From NCBI GenBank assembly GCA_902464565.1, contig CABQJV010000010.1:1-55035 (forward strand): a DNA stretch of 55,035 nt, written 5' to 3'. This DNA comes from an uncultured Collinsella sp. GTDB lineage: Bacteria; Actinomycetota; Coriobacteriia; Coriobacteriales; Coriobacteriaceae. The notes under the pieces were generated by a model, which had not been told where the DNA came from, ran no database searches, and was given only the letters and a program-made list of their open reading frames with translations. The number at the start of each line of letters is the position of its first letter. Positions within the stretch are counted from its first letter, which is position 1. Of the stretch, positions 15,534 to 24,100 are shown piece by piece. The position numbers were made by a program, and so were the translations under genes.

Positions 15534-16361
15534 ATGCAAACTTACGAATCGGACGCCAATATCGGAAACATTAAGCTCATCGCCGTCGACATGGACAAGA
15601 CGCTGCTCACCGACGAGCGCGTGTTACCGCAGGGTCTTGATGAGCGCCTGGACAAGCTCGCCGACGCCGGCATCGTATTCTGCCCCGCCAGCGGACGTCC
15701 CGCCCCCAAGCTCGAGGAGATGTTCGAGGGCATCAAGAACCGCCTCGCCTTTTGTCCCGACAACGGAGCGTGCGTGATCTATCGCGGCAGCTATATCTAT
15801 AAGAGCAATATTGACGTGGAGCTGTATCAGCAGGTCCTGAGCCGCGCCTCGGAGGATCCGCGCGCTGTCCCCGTCCTGTGCTGCTTCGACGAGTTCTACG
15901 TACTTGCCCGCGACCATCAATACCACGACGAGATCAGCGTCTACTACAACACGATTAACTACGTCGATAGCTTTGAGGGCCTTGATATCGAGTCCAACAA
16001 GATTTCGATCTTCTTCCCCGCCTATGATGCCGAGCCCGCATTCCGCGAGACCTATAACCCCGAGTTCTCGGACAAGCTCTACGTCACCAACGCCGGGCGC
16101 GAGTGGATCGACTTTATGAACCTGGGCGTTGACAAGGGTGCCGGCGTCGCGCATCTGTGCGAGCACCTGGGCATCGATATCGCCGACGCCGCTGCCGTGG
16201 GTGATACGTACAATGACATCCCCATGCTTGAGCGCGTCGGACACAGCTTTATCGTGGACAACGCCGAGGAGCATATGAATGCGCACGCCAAGTGGCGCAT
16301 TCCGAGCAACAACGACGGAGGCGTACTGACGCTCATCGACGCCATCTTGGCGGCTCGGTAG
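15534..16361 (+). CDS. Cof-type HAD phosphatase
   Basis: A 275-residue HAD hydrolase of the Cof / IIB subclass. The nucleophile and acid are D19 and D21 in VDMDKTLL. Motif II is CPASGRP, and motif IV is AVGDTYNDIPML. The large C2-type cap lies between about residues 85 and 200. Cof-like enzymes dephosphorylate sugar phosphates, flavin or pyridoxal phosphates; the substrate here is unknown. The ATG at 15534 follows GAAAGGCTCGCC. It is divergent from argG and followed by the large inverted repeat 16372-16500. Confidence 0.88.
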   Translation: MQTYESDANIGNIKLIAVDMDKTLLTDERVLPQGLDERLDKLADAGIVFCPASGRPAPKLEEMFEGIKNRLAFCPDNGACVIYRGSYIYKSNIDVELYQQVLSRASEDPRAVPVLCCFDEFYVLARDHQYHDEISVYYNTINYVDSFEGLDIESNKISIFFPAYDAEPAFRETYNPEFSDKLYVTNAGREWIDFMNLGVDKGAGVAHLCEHLGIDIADAAAVGDTYNDIPMLERVGHSFIVDNAEEHMNAHAKWRIPSNNDGGVLTLIDAILAAR

Positions 16362-16371
16362 CCGTCCCATC

Positions 16372-16500
16372 GGGCCTGGCCGGGCGGCACGGGATAACTT
16401 TTCGCTCGGTCAGGTCCTGCGCAAGACGAAAGCCACATTAAGTGGCTTTCTTTGCGTGCGGAATCTACGAAAAGTTAACCCGTGCCGCCCGGCCAGGCCC
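16372..16500. repeat. Very long GC-rich inverted repeat, copy A
   Basis: Arms of 33 bases at 16372-16404 and 16468-16500 with a single mismatch, beginning GGGCCTGGCCGGGCGGCAC and ending TAACTTTTCG toward the loop. A complete terminator hairpin lies inside the loop. A related element with 26-base arms lies at 30399-30477. The 3' ends of the Cof phosphatase and polA genes converge here. Confidence 0.9.
16428..16453 (+). terminator. Terminator of the Cof phosphatase gene, nested in repeat
   Basis: Perfect nine-base arms GAAAGCCAC (16428-16436) and GTGGCTTTC (16442-16450), followed by TTTG. It sits in the loop of the long inverted repeat. Confidence 0.75.
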
Positions 16501-16568
16501 TAGGTTTACTTACCTGCCGCCAAGATGGCGTCTTGGCGTCTAGATACTTGGCTGAATTTTTTGGAATG

Positions 16569-16600
16569 AAGGGGGCTCCTTGTTGGTAAGGAGCCCCCTT
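16569..16600. terminator. Hairpin downstream of polA
   Basis: Perfect 13-base arms AAGGGGGCTCCTT (16569-16581) and complement (16588-16600). The plus strand continues CTGCTTTT, while the minus strand lacks a T-run, so the orientation is unclear. It probably ends polA transcripts or blocks readthrough. Confidence 0.55.
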
Positions 16601-16635
16601 CTGCTTTTGGTTACTTTGGGTTTGTTGGTGCTTCT

Positions 16636-19386
16636 TTATTTGGCATCGGCCCAGGTTATGCCGGTGCTGGCTTCGGCGATGAGGGGTACGCGGAGGTCTA
16701 CTACGTGTTCCATGACGTCGCGGACCATGGCGGTCAGGCGTTCGACTTCTTCGACCGGGCACTCAAAGTCCAGTTCGTCGTGTACCTGCAGAATCATGTG
16801 AGCGGCAAAGCCCTCCTCTTCCAGACGGCGGCTCACGCGGGCCATCGCGATCTTGATGATGTCGGCGGCGGTGCCCTGCATGGGGTGGTTCATGGCCGTG
16901 CGCTCGCCAAAGCCGCGGAGTTGCGGATTTTTAGCCTTGAGCTCAGGAATATGGCGACGACGGCCGTACATGGTCTCGGCGTAGCCCGTCTGCTTGGCAC
17001 GCGCCACCACGTTGTCGAGGAACGTACGCACGCCCGGATAGGCCTCGTAGTAGCGGTCGATCATGCCACGCGCCTCGGCCATCGAGATATGCAGCGACTG
17101 CGACAGGCCGTAGGCCTGCTGGCCGTACACGATACCAAAGTTCACAGCCTTGGCGCGGCTGCGTAGGTCGGGCGTTACCTCGGACACCGGCACGCCAAAT
17201 ACGCGCGCGGCCGTCTCGGCATGGAAGTCCTCACCCTCATTAAAGGCGCGCACCAGGTGCTCGTCACCCGAAAGATGCGCGAGCAAGCGCAGCTCGATCT
17301 GCGAGTAGTCCACCGCCAAAAAGACGCTGCCCTCGCCCGCCGAGAACGCCGTCTTGACGGTACGCCCCAGCTCCGAGCGAGTCGGGATGTTCTGTAGGTT
17401 CGGGTCGCTCGAAGACAGACGCCCCGTCGCGGTGATGGTCTGGTTGTACGTGGTGTGCACACGACCGTCACCACGGCGCAACGGACCTAGCGTGTCCAGA
17501 TAGGTCGACTTAATCTTGGACTTCTCACGCCAGTCCAAAATCAGGCGCACGATCTCGTGGTCGCGGGCAAGATCGCTCAACACCTTGGCGTTGGTCGAAT
17601 AGTAGCCGCGCTTGGTCTTCTTGAGGCCCTTGGTCGGAAGCCCCATCACATCAAACAGCACGTGCGAGAGTTGCATGGGGCTGCCGATGTTAAAGGTCTC
17701 GTCACCGGCAAGGTCGCGAATGCTTCGCTCGACCTCGGCAATCTGGGTCGCCAGACCCTCGGACAGACTGTGCAGGCGGTCGGGATCCACGAGCATGCCC
17801 GCGCGCTCCATCTTGGCAAGCACCGGCACAAGCGGCATCTCGATGCCATCGAACACGTTGACGGCGTTCTCGCGGGTCATGCGGTCGCGCAACGGCGCCA
17901 CGAGCGCCAGCATCAGGGCCGCAGTACGGGCGGCAGGCGACGGAGCGTCCTCGCCGGCACCCTCTGCACCGCGCGCCGCAGGCAACGTCATCTGCAGATA
18001 GGTATCGGCCAGATACGCCTCATCAAACTCGGAACGATCGGAATCCAGCAGATAGGCAGCGACCACGGTATCGAAGATACGCGTGGAATCGGCAGCGAGC
18101 GGATCCATGAGCTCGGGCTCAGAGGAATCGATAGGAGAAAGCTCGTGCAGCAGCGCCTTCATATCCGGGCTCGCCACGCGGCCCTCCATAAACAGGCGCG
18201 CGAGCACGCCGGCAATCACGCCGTGGGCGAAGTTGAAGCCCTCAACCTCAGCCGCCGCACCGCCGTCGCCCTCCTCGAGCGCGAACAGGCCCTTGGACGT
18301 CGCCAGCCACAGCGTGCGCGTCAGTCCAAAGAGCGCGCCCTCTTCCTTGTCGTCGTCCACCACGGCGGCGACCCACTCGCCGGCATCAATCGCGCGGGAA
18401 ATCTCAGCCGCAACGGCACCAAGCGCGTCAGCATCGCCGGCGGCTGCGCGAACCATCGCAGGCGTCTCAAACACACTGGAGGCAGCAGCAGCCCCGCCCT
18501 CGCCGCCGATCAGCGCCAAGAAACGGTTCTGCATGGCGGTGATACCAAGCGTGCCCAGCGCCGCGGAAACCTCATCGGCAGAATACGCCGGGAAGGACGT
18601 CGCCTCAAAATCGAGCTCAACGGGCGCATCGGTGCGGATGGTCGCGACCTTGCGGCTCAGCAGGGCATCGTCGATGTGCGCGCGCAGGTTTTCGCCCATC
18701 TTGCCCTTGACCTCGTCGGCATGCGCGATGACCTCGTCCAGGCTGCCGTACTGTGCGATGAGCGCACTCGCCTTTTTGGGGCCGATGCCCGGCACGCCGG
18801 GAATGTTGTCCGACGTATCGCCCTTTAGACCGTAAAAATCGGGCACGAGCGCCGGCGTAATGCCGTGATACAGGTCGTCCACGCTCTCGGGCGTCATGAT
18901 CGCCACGTCGGACAGGCCCTTGCGGGTCGAGACCACGTTGACGTGCTCGGTCACGAGCTGATACATATCGCGGTCGCCGGTCACCAGCAGCATGTCACAG
19001 CCGGCCTGCTCGCCCAGGCGCGCCATAGTGCCCAGGATATCATCGCCTTCCCAGCCCTCGGACTGCAAAATCGGTACGTTGAGCGCGGCGAGCAGCTCCT
19101 TAATCATGGGAAACTGCGCATGTAGATCGGGGTCCATGGGCGGGCGCTGAGCCTTGTACTGCGGCAGCATCTCCATGCGCACGCGCGGCTTGCCCTTGTC
19201 AAACGCCACGACCACGCCGTCGGGGTTAAAGGCGTCAATCATCTTGAGGAACATATTCAAAAAGCCAAAGATCGCGTTGGTGGGACGACCGTCCGGCGCG
19301 TTCATGGTGGGCGGCACGGCGTGGAAGGCGCGGTGCATGAGTGAGTTGCCGTCGATGACGGCAAAGGTACGGCGCTTGTCAGACAT
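16636..19386 (-). CDS. polA: DNA polymerase I
   Basis: A 916-residue family A polymerase for gap filling and Okazaki primer removal. The N-terminal 5'-3' nuclease domain (about residues 1-300) has FAVIDGNSLMHRAF, GWEGDDILGT and the helix-hairpin-helix GLKGDTSDNIPGVPGIG. The polymerase domain has motif A (VDYSQIELRLLAHLSGD), motif B (RSRAKAVNFGIVYGQQAYGLS) and motif C (LQVHDELDFE). The middle region (about 330-480) lacks the D-x-E pattern of an active 3'-5' exonuclease, as in many Gram-positive Pol I proteins. The ATG at 19386 gives the conserved start. It is divergent from the M18 peptidase gene. Confidence 0.95.
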   Translation of the reverse strand: MSDKRRTFAVIDGNSLMHRAFHAVPPTMNAPDGRPTNAIFGFLNMFLKMIDAFNPDGVVVAFDKGKPRVRMEMLPQYKAQRPPMDPDLHAQFPMIKELLAALNVPILQSEGWEGDDILGTMARLGEQAGCDMLLVTGDRDMYQLVTEHVNVVSTRKGLSDVAIMTPESVDDLYHGITPALVPDFYGLKGDTSDNIPGVPGIGPKKASALIAQYGSLDEVIAHADEVKGKMGENLRAHIDDALLSRKVATIRTDAPVELDFEATSFPAYSADEVSAALGTLGITAMQNRFLALIGGEGGAAAASSVFETPAMVRAAAGDADALGAVAAEISRAIDAGEWVAAVVDDDKEEGALFGLTRTLWLATSKGLFALEEGDGGAAAEVEGFNFAHGVIAGVLARLFMEGRVASPDMKALLHELSPIDSSEPELMDPLAADSTRIFDTVVAAYLLDSDRSEFDEAYLADTYLQMTLPAARGAEGAGEDAPSPAARTAALMLALVAPLRDRMTRENAVNVFDGIEMPLVPVLAKMERAGMLVDPDRLHSLSEGLATQIAEVERSIRDLAGDETFNIGSPMQLSHVLFDVMGLPTKGLKKTKRGYYSTNAKVLSDLARDHEIVRLILDWREKSKIKSTYLDTLGPLRRGDGRVHTTYNQTITATGRLSSSDPNLQNIPTRSELGRTVKTAFSAGEGSVFLAVDYSQIELRLLAHLSGDEHLVRAFNEGEDFHAETAARVFGVPVSEVTPDLRSRAKAVNFGIVYGQQAYGLSQSLHISMAEARGMIDRYYEAYPGVRTFLDNVVARAKQTGYAETMYGRRRHIPELKAKNPQLRGFGERTAMNHPMQGTAADIIKIAMARVSRRLEEEGFAAHMILQVHDELDFECPVEEVERLTAMVRDVMEHVVDLRVPLIAEASTGITWADAK

Positions 19387-19550
19387 ATTGAATACCTCGC
19401 TTTGGGGTGGGCACGGTTTGCTCACACCAGTTTACACGCTCCCCGCCCCGCGGCCACCGCACATCAAGCTCCCCCCACCGTGAGCCCGCGCGTGATACGA
19501 TGGCTCACGGTACATCAACCAGCACGATCGATCCGAAAGGAGCCTGCGTC

Positions 19551-20948
19551 ATGGAGCGTCCCTGCGCATGGAAAAAGTACACGCCACAGCAAGTCGAGGA
19601 GCTCGAGGAGCTTTGCCGCGGCTATAAGCAGTTTTTGAGCGAGAACAAGACCGAGCGCCTGTGCGTCAAGACCGGTATCAAGATGGCCGAGGAGGCGGGC
19701 TACGTCAATCTGGAGACCGTGATCGCCGAGGGCCGCGCGCTCAAGACAGGCGACAAGGTGTACGCCGCCAACCACGGCAAGGACCTTATGCTCGTCAACC
19801 TGGGCACCGCCCCGCTCGAGCAGGGCTTTAACATCCTGGGCGCCCACGTGGACTCGCCGCGCCTGGACCTTAAGCAGAACCCCGCTTTCGAGGCCGGCGA
19901 CATGGCCTATCTCGACACGCACTACTATGGCGGCGTCAAGAGCTACCACTGGGTCGCTTCCCCGCTCGCACTCGTAGGCGTCATCTGCAAAAAGGACGGC
20001 ACCACCGTCGACATCAACATCGGCGACAAGGCGGACGACCCGGTCTTTACCATCTCCGACCTGCTGATCCACCTCTCGAGCGAGCAGATGGCCAAGCCCG
20101 CCAAGGATGCCGTCGATGCCGAGATCCTCGACGTGATCGTGGGCGGCCGCCCCGTCAAGTTTGACGAGGACGACAAGGACGCTCCCAAGGAGCCCGTCAA
20201 GCAGATGTTCCTGGATATCCTCAAGGAGCAGTACGACGTCGAGGAGGAGGACTTCCTCTCCGCCGAGATTGAGGTCGTGCCCGCCGGCCCGGCCCGCGAC
20301 ATGGGCCTCGACCGCTCCATGATTCTGGGCTATGGCCACGACGATCGCGTCTGCGCCTATCCGTCCATGCTCGCCCAGATCAACGTCGCCAACGTGGAGC
20401 GCACGAGCATCACACTCATCGTCGACAAGGAGGAGATTGGCTCCGTGGGTGCCACCGGCATGACGAGCCGCTTCTTCGAGAACACCGTCGCCGAGATCAT
20501 GACGCTCGCCGGCGAGGATAGCCCGCTGGCCCTGCGCCGTGCACTCGCCCACAGCCGCATGCTCTCCTCCGACGTGTCCGCCGGCTTCGACCCGGGCTAC
20601 GCCGGCAAGTTCGAAACCAAGAACGCAGCCTTCATGGGTCGCGGCCTGTGCTTCAACAAGTACACGGGCAGCCGTGGCAAGGGCGGTTCAAACGACGCCG
20701 ACGCCGAGTACGTGGCCCTCGTCCGCGATATCATGGACGAGGCCGGCGTGGACTTCCAGACCTGCGAGCTCGGCCGCGTCAACGCGGGCGGCGGCGGCAC
20801 CATCGCCTACATCATGGCCAAGTACGGCATGAACGTCATCGACTCCGGCGTTGCCGTCCTGTCCATGCATGCCCTGTGGGAGGTCGCCAACAAGGCCGAT
20901 ATCTACGAGGCCTACCGCGGCTACAAGGCCTTCATCGAGCGCGCCTAA
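19551..20948 (+). CDS. M18 family aminopeptidase
   Basis: A 465-residue metallo-aminopeptidase of family M18 (aspartyl/AAP-I type), normally a cytosolic dodecamer cutting N-terminal residues from peptides. Metal ligands H99 and D101 are in GAHVDSPRLDLKQNP, and the catalytic glutamates in VDKEEIGSVGATGM. Further conserved stretches are SRMLSSDVSAGFDP and the HALWEV end. The ATG at 19551 follows GAAAGGAGCC; the frame upstream is not used. A repeat-type terminator follows the gene. Confidence 0.92.
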   Translation: MERPCAWKKYTPQQVEELEELCRGYKQFLSENKTERLCVKTGIKMAEEAGYVNLETVIAEGRALKTGDKVYAANHGKDLMLVNLGTAPLEQGFNILGAHVDSPRLDLKQNPAFEAGDMAYLDTHYYGGVKSYHWVASPLALVGVICKKDGTTVDINIGDKADDPVFTISDLLIHLSSEQMAKPAKDAVDAEILDVIVGGRPVKFDEDDKDAPKEPVKQMFLDILKEQYDVEEEDFLSAEIEVVPAGPARDMGLDRSMILGYGHDDRVCAYPSMLAQINVANVERTSITLIVDKEEIGSVGATGMTSRFFENTVAEIMTLAGEDSPLALRRALAHSRMLSSDVSAGFDPGYAGKFETKNAAFMGRGLCFNKYTGSRGKGGSNDADAEYVALVRDIMDEAGVDFQTCELGRVNAGGGGTIAYIMAKYGMNVIDSGVAVLSMHALWEVANKADIYEAYRGYKAFIERA

Positions 20949-20962
20949 CCAACCCTTCATCA

Positions 20963-21036
20963 GTTGCGGTGTAATACGGACTAAACTGGCCCATACACGG
21001 CCAAAACAGACCGTATTCCACCGCAACTTCTTTTTT
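20963..21036 (+). terminator. Repeat-type terminator after the M18 peptidase gene
   Basis: Arms GTTGCGGTGTAATACGG (20963-20979) and CCGTATTCCACCGCAAC (21011-21027) pair with one mismatch. An inner TGGCC/GGCCA stem is present, and TTC plus six T follow. The element belongs to the same family as the truncated copy at the window start. Confidence 0.8.
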
Positions 21037-21051
21037 GGCAGAGGAGAGTCT

Positions 21052-21861
21052 ATGCTGCAGGTCATCATTTCGCCCGCCAAGCAGATGCGCGCGGCCCAAG
21101 ATGCTTTTGAAGTCCTGGGCATTCCACCCTTTGCGCGCGAGACAGCTCGCCTCCACCGCGCACTGCTAGATATCGAGCGGAATGAAGGCAGCGGCGGCCT
21201 GCAGGCCCTTTGGAATGTGAGCGACAGGCTGCTTACAACGTGCCTGGATACGCTTCACGAATTTATGCCCGTCCTGAGCGATGCCGACCTCGCCGATCCC
21301 GATATCGCGCGTCACCTCTCCCCTGCCGTCATGTCCTATCGCGGCATTCAATACCAGAGCATGGCGCCCGAGGTGATGGATTCCGCGCAGCTCGCATGGC
21401 TGCAAGACCATCTATGGATCCTCTCGGGCCTTTACGGATGCGTACGCCCCTTTCATGCCGTTGAACCGTATCGGCTGGAGATGGGCGCAAAGCTTGCCGT
21501 CGACGATGCCCGAGACCTCTACGCGTTTTGGGGCGACAAGCTCGCACGGGCCATCGCTCCGGTGGGCTCCAACGCTACGATCGTCAACCTCGCCAGCGCG
21601 GAATACGCCAAAGCCGTTCTGCCCTGCCTCACCACCGATGTCACGGTCGTCACGTGCCTCTTTGGCGAAGGCATCCGCAACGGAAAGCCCATTCAGCGCT
21701 CGACCGCCAGCAAAAAGGCACGCGGTTCCATGGTGCGCTGGATGGCAGAAAACAAGCTCGAGGATGTAAGCGGGCTCACCGCGTTCGACGTTGGTTATCG
21801 CCACTTTCCCGAGCTTTCAAATAAAAACACTTTGGTTTTCCTGAACGAACAGGCCTTGTAG
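21052..21861 (+). CDS. yaaA: YaaA family peroxide stress protein
   Basis: A 269-residue protein of the YaaA/DUF328 family. It begins MLQVIISPAKQM, matching the family's SPAK motif, and contains YRGIQYQSM, LSGLYGCVRPFHAVEPYRLEMG and NLASAEYAKAV. In Escherichia coli YaaA binds DNA and lowers free iron damage during peroxide stress. The ATG at 21052 follows GAGGAGAGTC directly after the hairpin. It converges with the next gene, with no strong terminator between. Confidence 0.92.
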   Translation: MLQVIISPAKQMRAAQDAFEVLGIPPFARETARLHRALLDIERNEGSGGLQALWNVSDRLLTTCLDTLHEFMPVLSDADLADPDIARHLSPAVMSYRGIQYQSMAPEVMDSAQLAWLQDHLWILSGLYGCVRPFHAVEPYRLEMGAKLAVDDARDLYAFWGDKLARAIAPVGSNATIVNLASAEYAKAVLPCLTTDVTVVTCLFGEGIRNGKPIQRSTASKKARGSMVRWMAENKLEDVSGLTAFDVGYRHFPELSNKNTLVFLNEQAL

Positions 21862-21901
21862 GACCACCGCTACTTTTGAATGTGCTGCCTAGGCACGGTG
21901 T

Positions 21902-22414
21902 CTATTCCGCCAGACCGTCGGCTTTGGCAATTTCATTTATCGAGCCGTCCTGATAGGTAATCTTGACATGCTCCACCTCGGATACCTTGACGCCCGACGG
22001 GGGCTCCAGGCGCCATTCCGTCAGCGCGATATCCATCGTCGTGGGCACATCCCCTTTATCTTTGAGCTCGACTGACAGCGTCTTAAGCGACGCATCGAAG
22101 GTCACGCGCTCGATCTCTTCACCAGGAATGGAACCACCGCTCAGCTGCAGCTGGACAAATCCATCGCACGGATACCAATAGTCGCCGGGAGCTGCCACCG
22201 TGTTACCGCCAGCGACCTTCACCGTCATGATCGGTAGGCTATCATCAGTCTCGAACTCCCAGGCGGCGGCGCGACCGCCAAACGTCCAGATACAAAAGGC
22301 AATCACCAGCACGGCAAGCACCGCAAAACCAATCGCGACAAGGCCATGGTGCGCGCGGCTCTCCTCGGCCGATACATCCCACTGCGTCTCTCGATATAGA
22401 TGCTTGTCTTCCAT
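21902..22414 (-). CDS. Single-pass membrane protein of unknown function
   Basis: A 170-residue protein with a short cytoplasmic N-terminus, one transmembrane helix at about residues 24-45 and an extracytoplasmic part of about 120 residues rich in beta-type sequence (SVELKDKGDVPTTMD, VKVSEVEHVKITYQDG). I recognise no domain. The ATG at 22414 follows GGGGAGGCGAAC. A much longer frame continues upstream antisense to thiC but is a shadow. It is divergent from the TPP riboswitch and thiC. Confidence 0.75.
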   Translation of the reverse strand: MEDKHLYRETQWDVSAEESRAHHGLVAIGFAVLAVLVIAFCIWTFGGRAAAWEFETDDSLPIMTVKVAGGNTVAAPGDYWYPCDGFVQLQLSGGSIPGEEIERVTFDASLKTLSVELKDKGDVPTTMDIALTEWRLEPPSGVKVSEVEHVKITYQDGSINEIAKADGLAE

Positions 22415-22485
22415 GTTCGCCTCCCCACAGGCACGCTCGTTGGCCCAATCGTACCCATTCAGGCTATACTTGAGCCCATTACATA

Positions 22486-22577
22486 AACGGGGAGCTTGCA
22501 GGACAGGACGGCAGGCTGAGATTGGGCGCGCCCGCCCTGACCCGCAAACCTGATATGGGTAATGCCAACGAAGGGAG
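22486..22577 (+). promoter_or_regulatory. TPP riboswitch (THI element) of thiC
   Basis: The conserved pieces appear in order: ACGGGGAGC, GGCTGAGATTGGG, ACCCGCAAACCTGAT, GGGTAATGCCAACGAAGGGA. The final GAAGGGAG is also the thiC ribosome site, which ends nine bases before the ATG. A TATACT -10 box lies at 22465-22470. Thiamin diphosphate binding should therefore hide the ribosome site and lower ThiC synthesis. Confidence 0.95.
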
Positions 22578-22585
22578 CCGTGCCA

Positions 22586-23920
22586 ATGAGCACACAGACC
22601 GAGCCCAAGCTCGTCACGCAAATCGACTTCGCCCGCGCCGGGCAGATTACACCGCAGATGAAGGAGGTCGCCGAGCGCGAGCATCGCGACCCCGAGTACA
22701 TCCGCGAGCGCGTGGCCGACGGCCGCATCGCCATTCCCGCCAACATCGTGCATATCAAAAAGGGTATGCGCGCCTTTGGCGTCGGCGAGGGCCTGTCCAC
22801 CAAGGTCAACGTGAACTTGGGCATCTCGGGCGATAAGGCCGATGCCGCCGAGGAGTGGAAGAAGGTCAAGATTGCCGAGGACTTTGGCGCCGACGCCATC
22901 ATGGACCTCTCCAACTCGGGCAAGACGCGCCAGTTCCGCCAGCAGCTCATCGACGAGACGCCGCTCATGGTGGGCACCGTCCCCATGTACGACGCCATCG
23001 GCTACATGGAAAAACCGCTGGTCAAGCTTACCAAGGATGACTTGTTCGAGGTCGTGCGCGCGCACGCCGAGGACGGCGTGGACTTTATGACCATCCACTG
23101 CGGCATCAACAAGTCGGTCACCAAGACCTTTAAGGAGACCGGCCGCCTGATGAACATCGTGAGCCGCGGCGGCTCGCTGCTGTTTGGCTGGATGGAGGTA
23201 ACCGGCAACGAAAACCCGTTCTATGAGTTCTACGACGAGTTGCTCGAAATCTGCCACGAGTACGACGTGACGATTTCGCTCGGCGATTCCTGCCGCCCGG
23301 GCTGTCTCTACGATTCCAACGACGCCACCGAGACCGCCGAGATGATCGAGCTCGGCAAGTTGTGCAAGCGTGCCTGGGCCGCCGGCGTCCAGGTCATGGT
23401 TGAGGGCCCGGGCCACATGGCGCTCGACGAGATCGCCGCCAACATGAAACTGCAGAAGCGCCTGTGCCACAACGCCCCGTTCTATGTGCTCGGGCCGCTG
23501 GTGACCGATATCGGCGTGGGCTACGACCACATCACCGCTGCCATCGGCGGCGCCATCTCCGCGAGCTCCGGCGCCGACTTCCTGTGCTACGTGACGCCCG
23601 CCGAGCACCTGTGCCTGCCCGACGCCCAAGACGTGCTCGACGGCCTCATGGCCACCAAGATCGCCGCACACGCCGCCGACATCGCCAAAAAGGTGCCCCA
23701 CGCCCGTGACATGGACGACAAGATGGGCCAGGCACGCCGCAAGCTCGACTGGGACGCCATGTGGAAGTGCGCGCTCGACCCGGTTACGGGCAAGAAGCGC
23801 TACGAGGAGTCCCCCGCCGCCACCGAGGGCACCTGCACCATGTGTGGCAAGATGTGCGCCGTCCGCACCGTCAACAAGATCTTCGAGGGCACCACGATCG
23901 ACCTCGGCATGGAGGACTAG
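22586..23920 (+). CDS. thiC: Phosphomethylpyrimidine synthase ThiC
   Basis: A 444-residue radical SAM enzyme that rearranges aminoimidazole ribotide to hydroxymethylpyrimidine phosphate, the pyrimidine part of thiamin. The C-terminal cluster motif is CTMCGKMC, with C417, C420 and C424. The core includes GEGLSTKVNVNLG, HCGIN and SLGDSCRPGCLYDS. It is the short form, without the N-terminal extension of proteobacterial ThiC. The ATG at 22586 is chosen because the riboswitch carries its ribosome site; the frame's earlier ATG at 22562 lies inside the riboswitch. thiD follows 180 bases later. Confidence 0.96.
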   Translation: MSTQTEPKLVTQIDFARAGQITPQMKEVAEREHRDPEYIRERVADGRIAIPANIVHIKKGMRAFGVGEGLSTKVNVNLGISGDKADAAEEWKKVKIAEDFGADAIMDLSNSGKTRQFRQQLIDETPLMVGTVPMYDAIGYMEKPLVKLTKDDLFEVVRAHAEDGVDFMTIHCGINKSVTKTFKETGRLMNIVSRGGSLLFGWMEVTGNENPFYEFYDELLEICHEYDVTISLGDSCRPGCLYDSNDATETAEMIELGKLCKRAWAAGVQVMVEGPGHMALDEIAANMKLQKRLCHNAPFYVLGPLVTDIGVGYDHITAAIGGAISASSGADFLCYVTPAEHLCLPDAQDVLDGLMATKIAAHAADIAKKVPHARDMDDKMGQARRKLDWDAMWKCALDPVTGKKRYEESPAATEGTCTMCGKMCAVRTVNKIFEGTTIDLGMED

Positions 23921-24013
23921 CCTTTACGAGGCAATCCAGCATGCCTGCTGCAACGCCCGTCTATTGTTGACTTGTGAACAATTGCTTACATTTGCGTAAA
24001 GATTGCATCGCCC

Positions 24014-24049
24014 GCCCGGGTTCGGAATACAGCCGACCCGGGCATCTTT
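24014..24049 (+). terminator. Probable terminator of thiC
   Basis: Arms GCCCGGGTTCGG (24014-24025) and GCCGACCCGGGC (24032-24043) pair with one irregularity, followed by ATCTTTA. A TATAAT box at 24049-24054 follows and may serve thiD. Confidence 0.5.
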
Positions 24050-24100
24050 ATAATGCGGGGTAAAAGACCCATTTGAATCCGACCGGACAAGGGAGCGAAC

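Noticed and set aside
22415..23701. Upstream extension of the unknown membrane protein to 599 residues
   Set aside because: This part is antisense to thiC and the TPP riboswitch. The ATG at 22414 has a strong ribosome site and leaves a sensible membrane protein.
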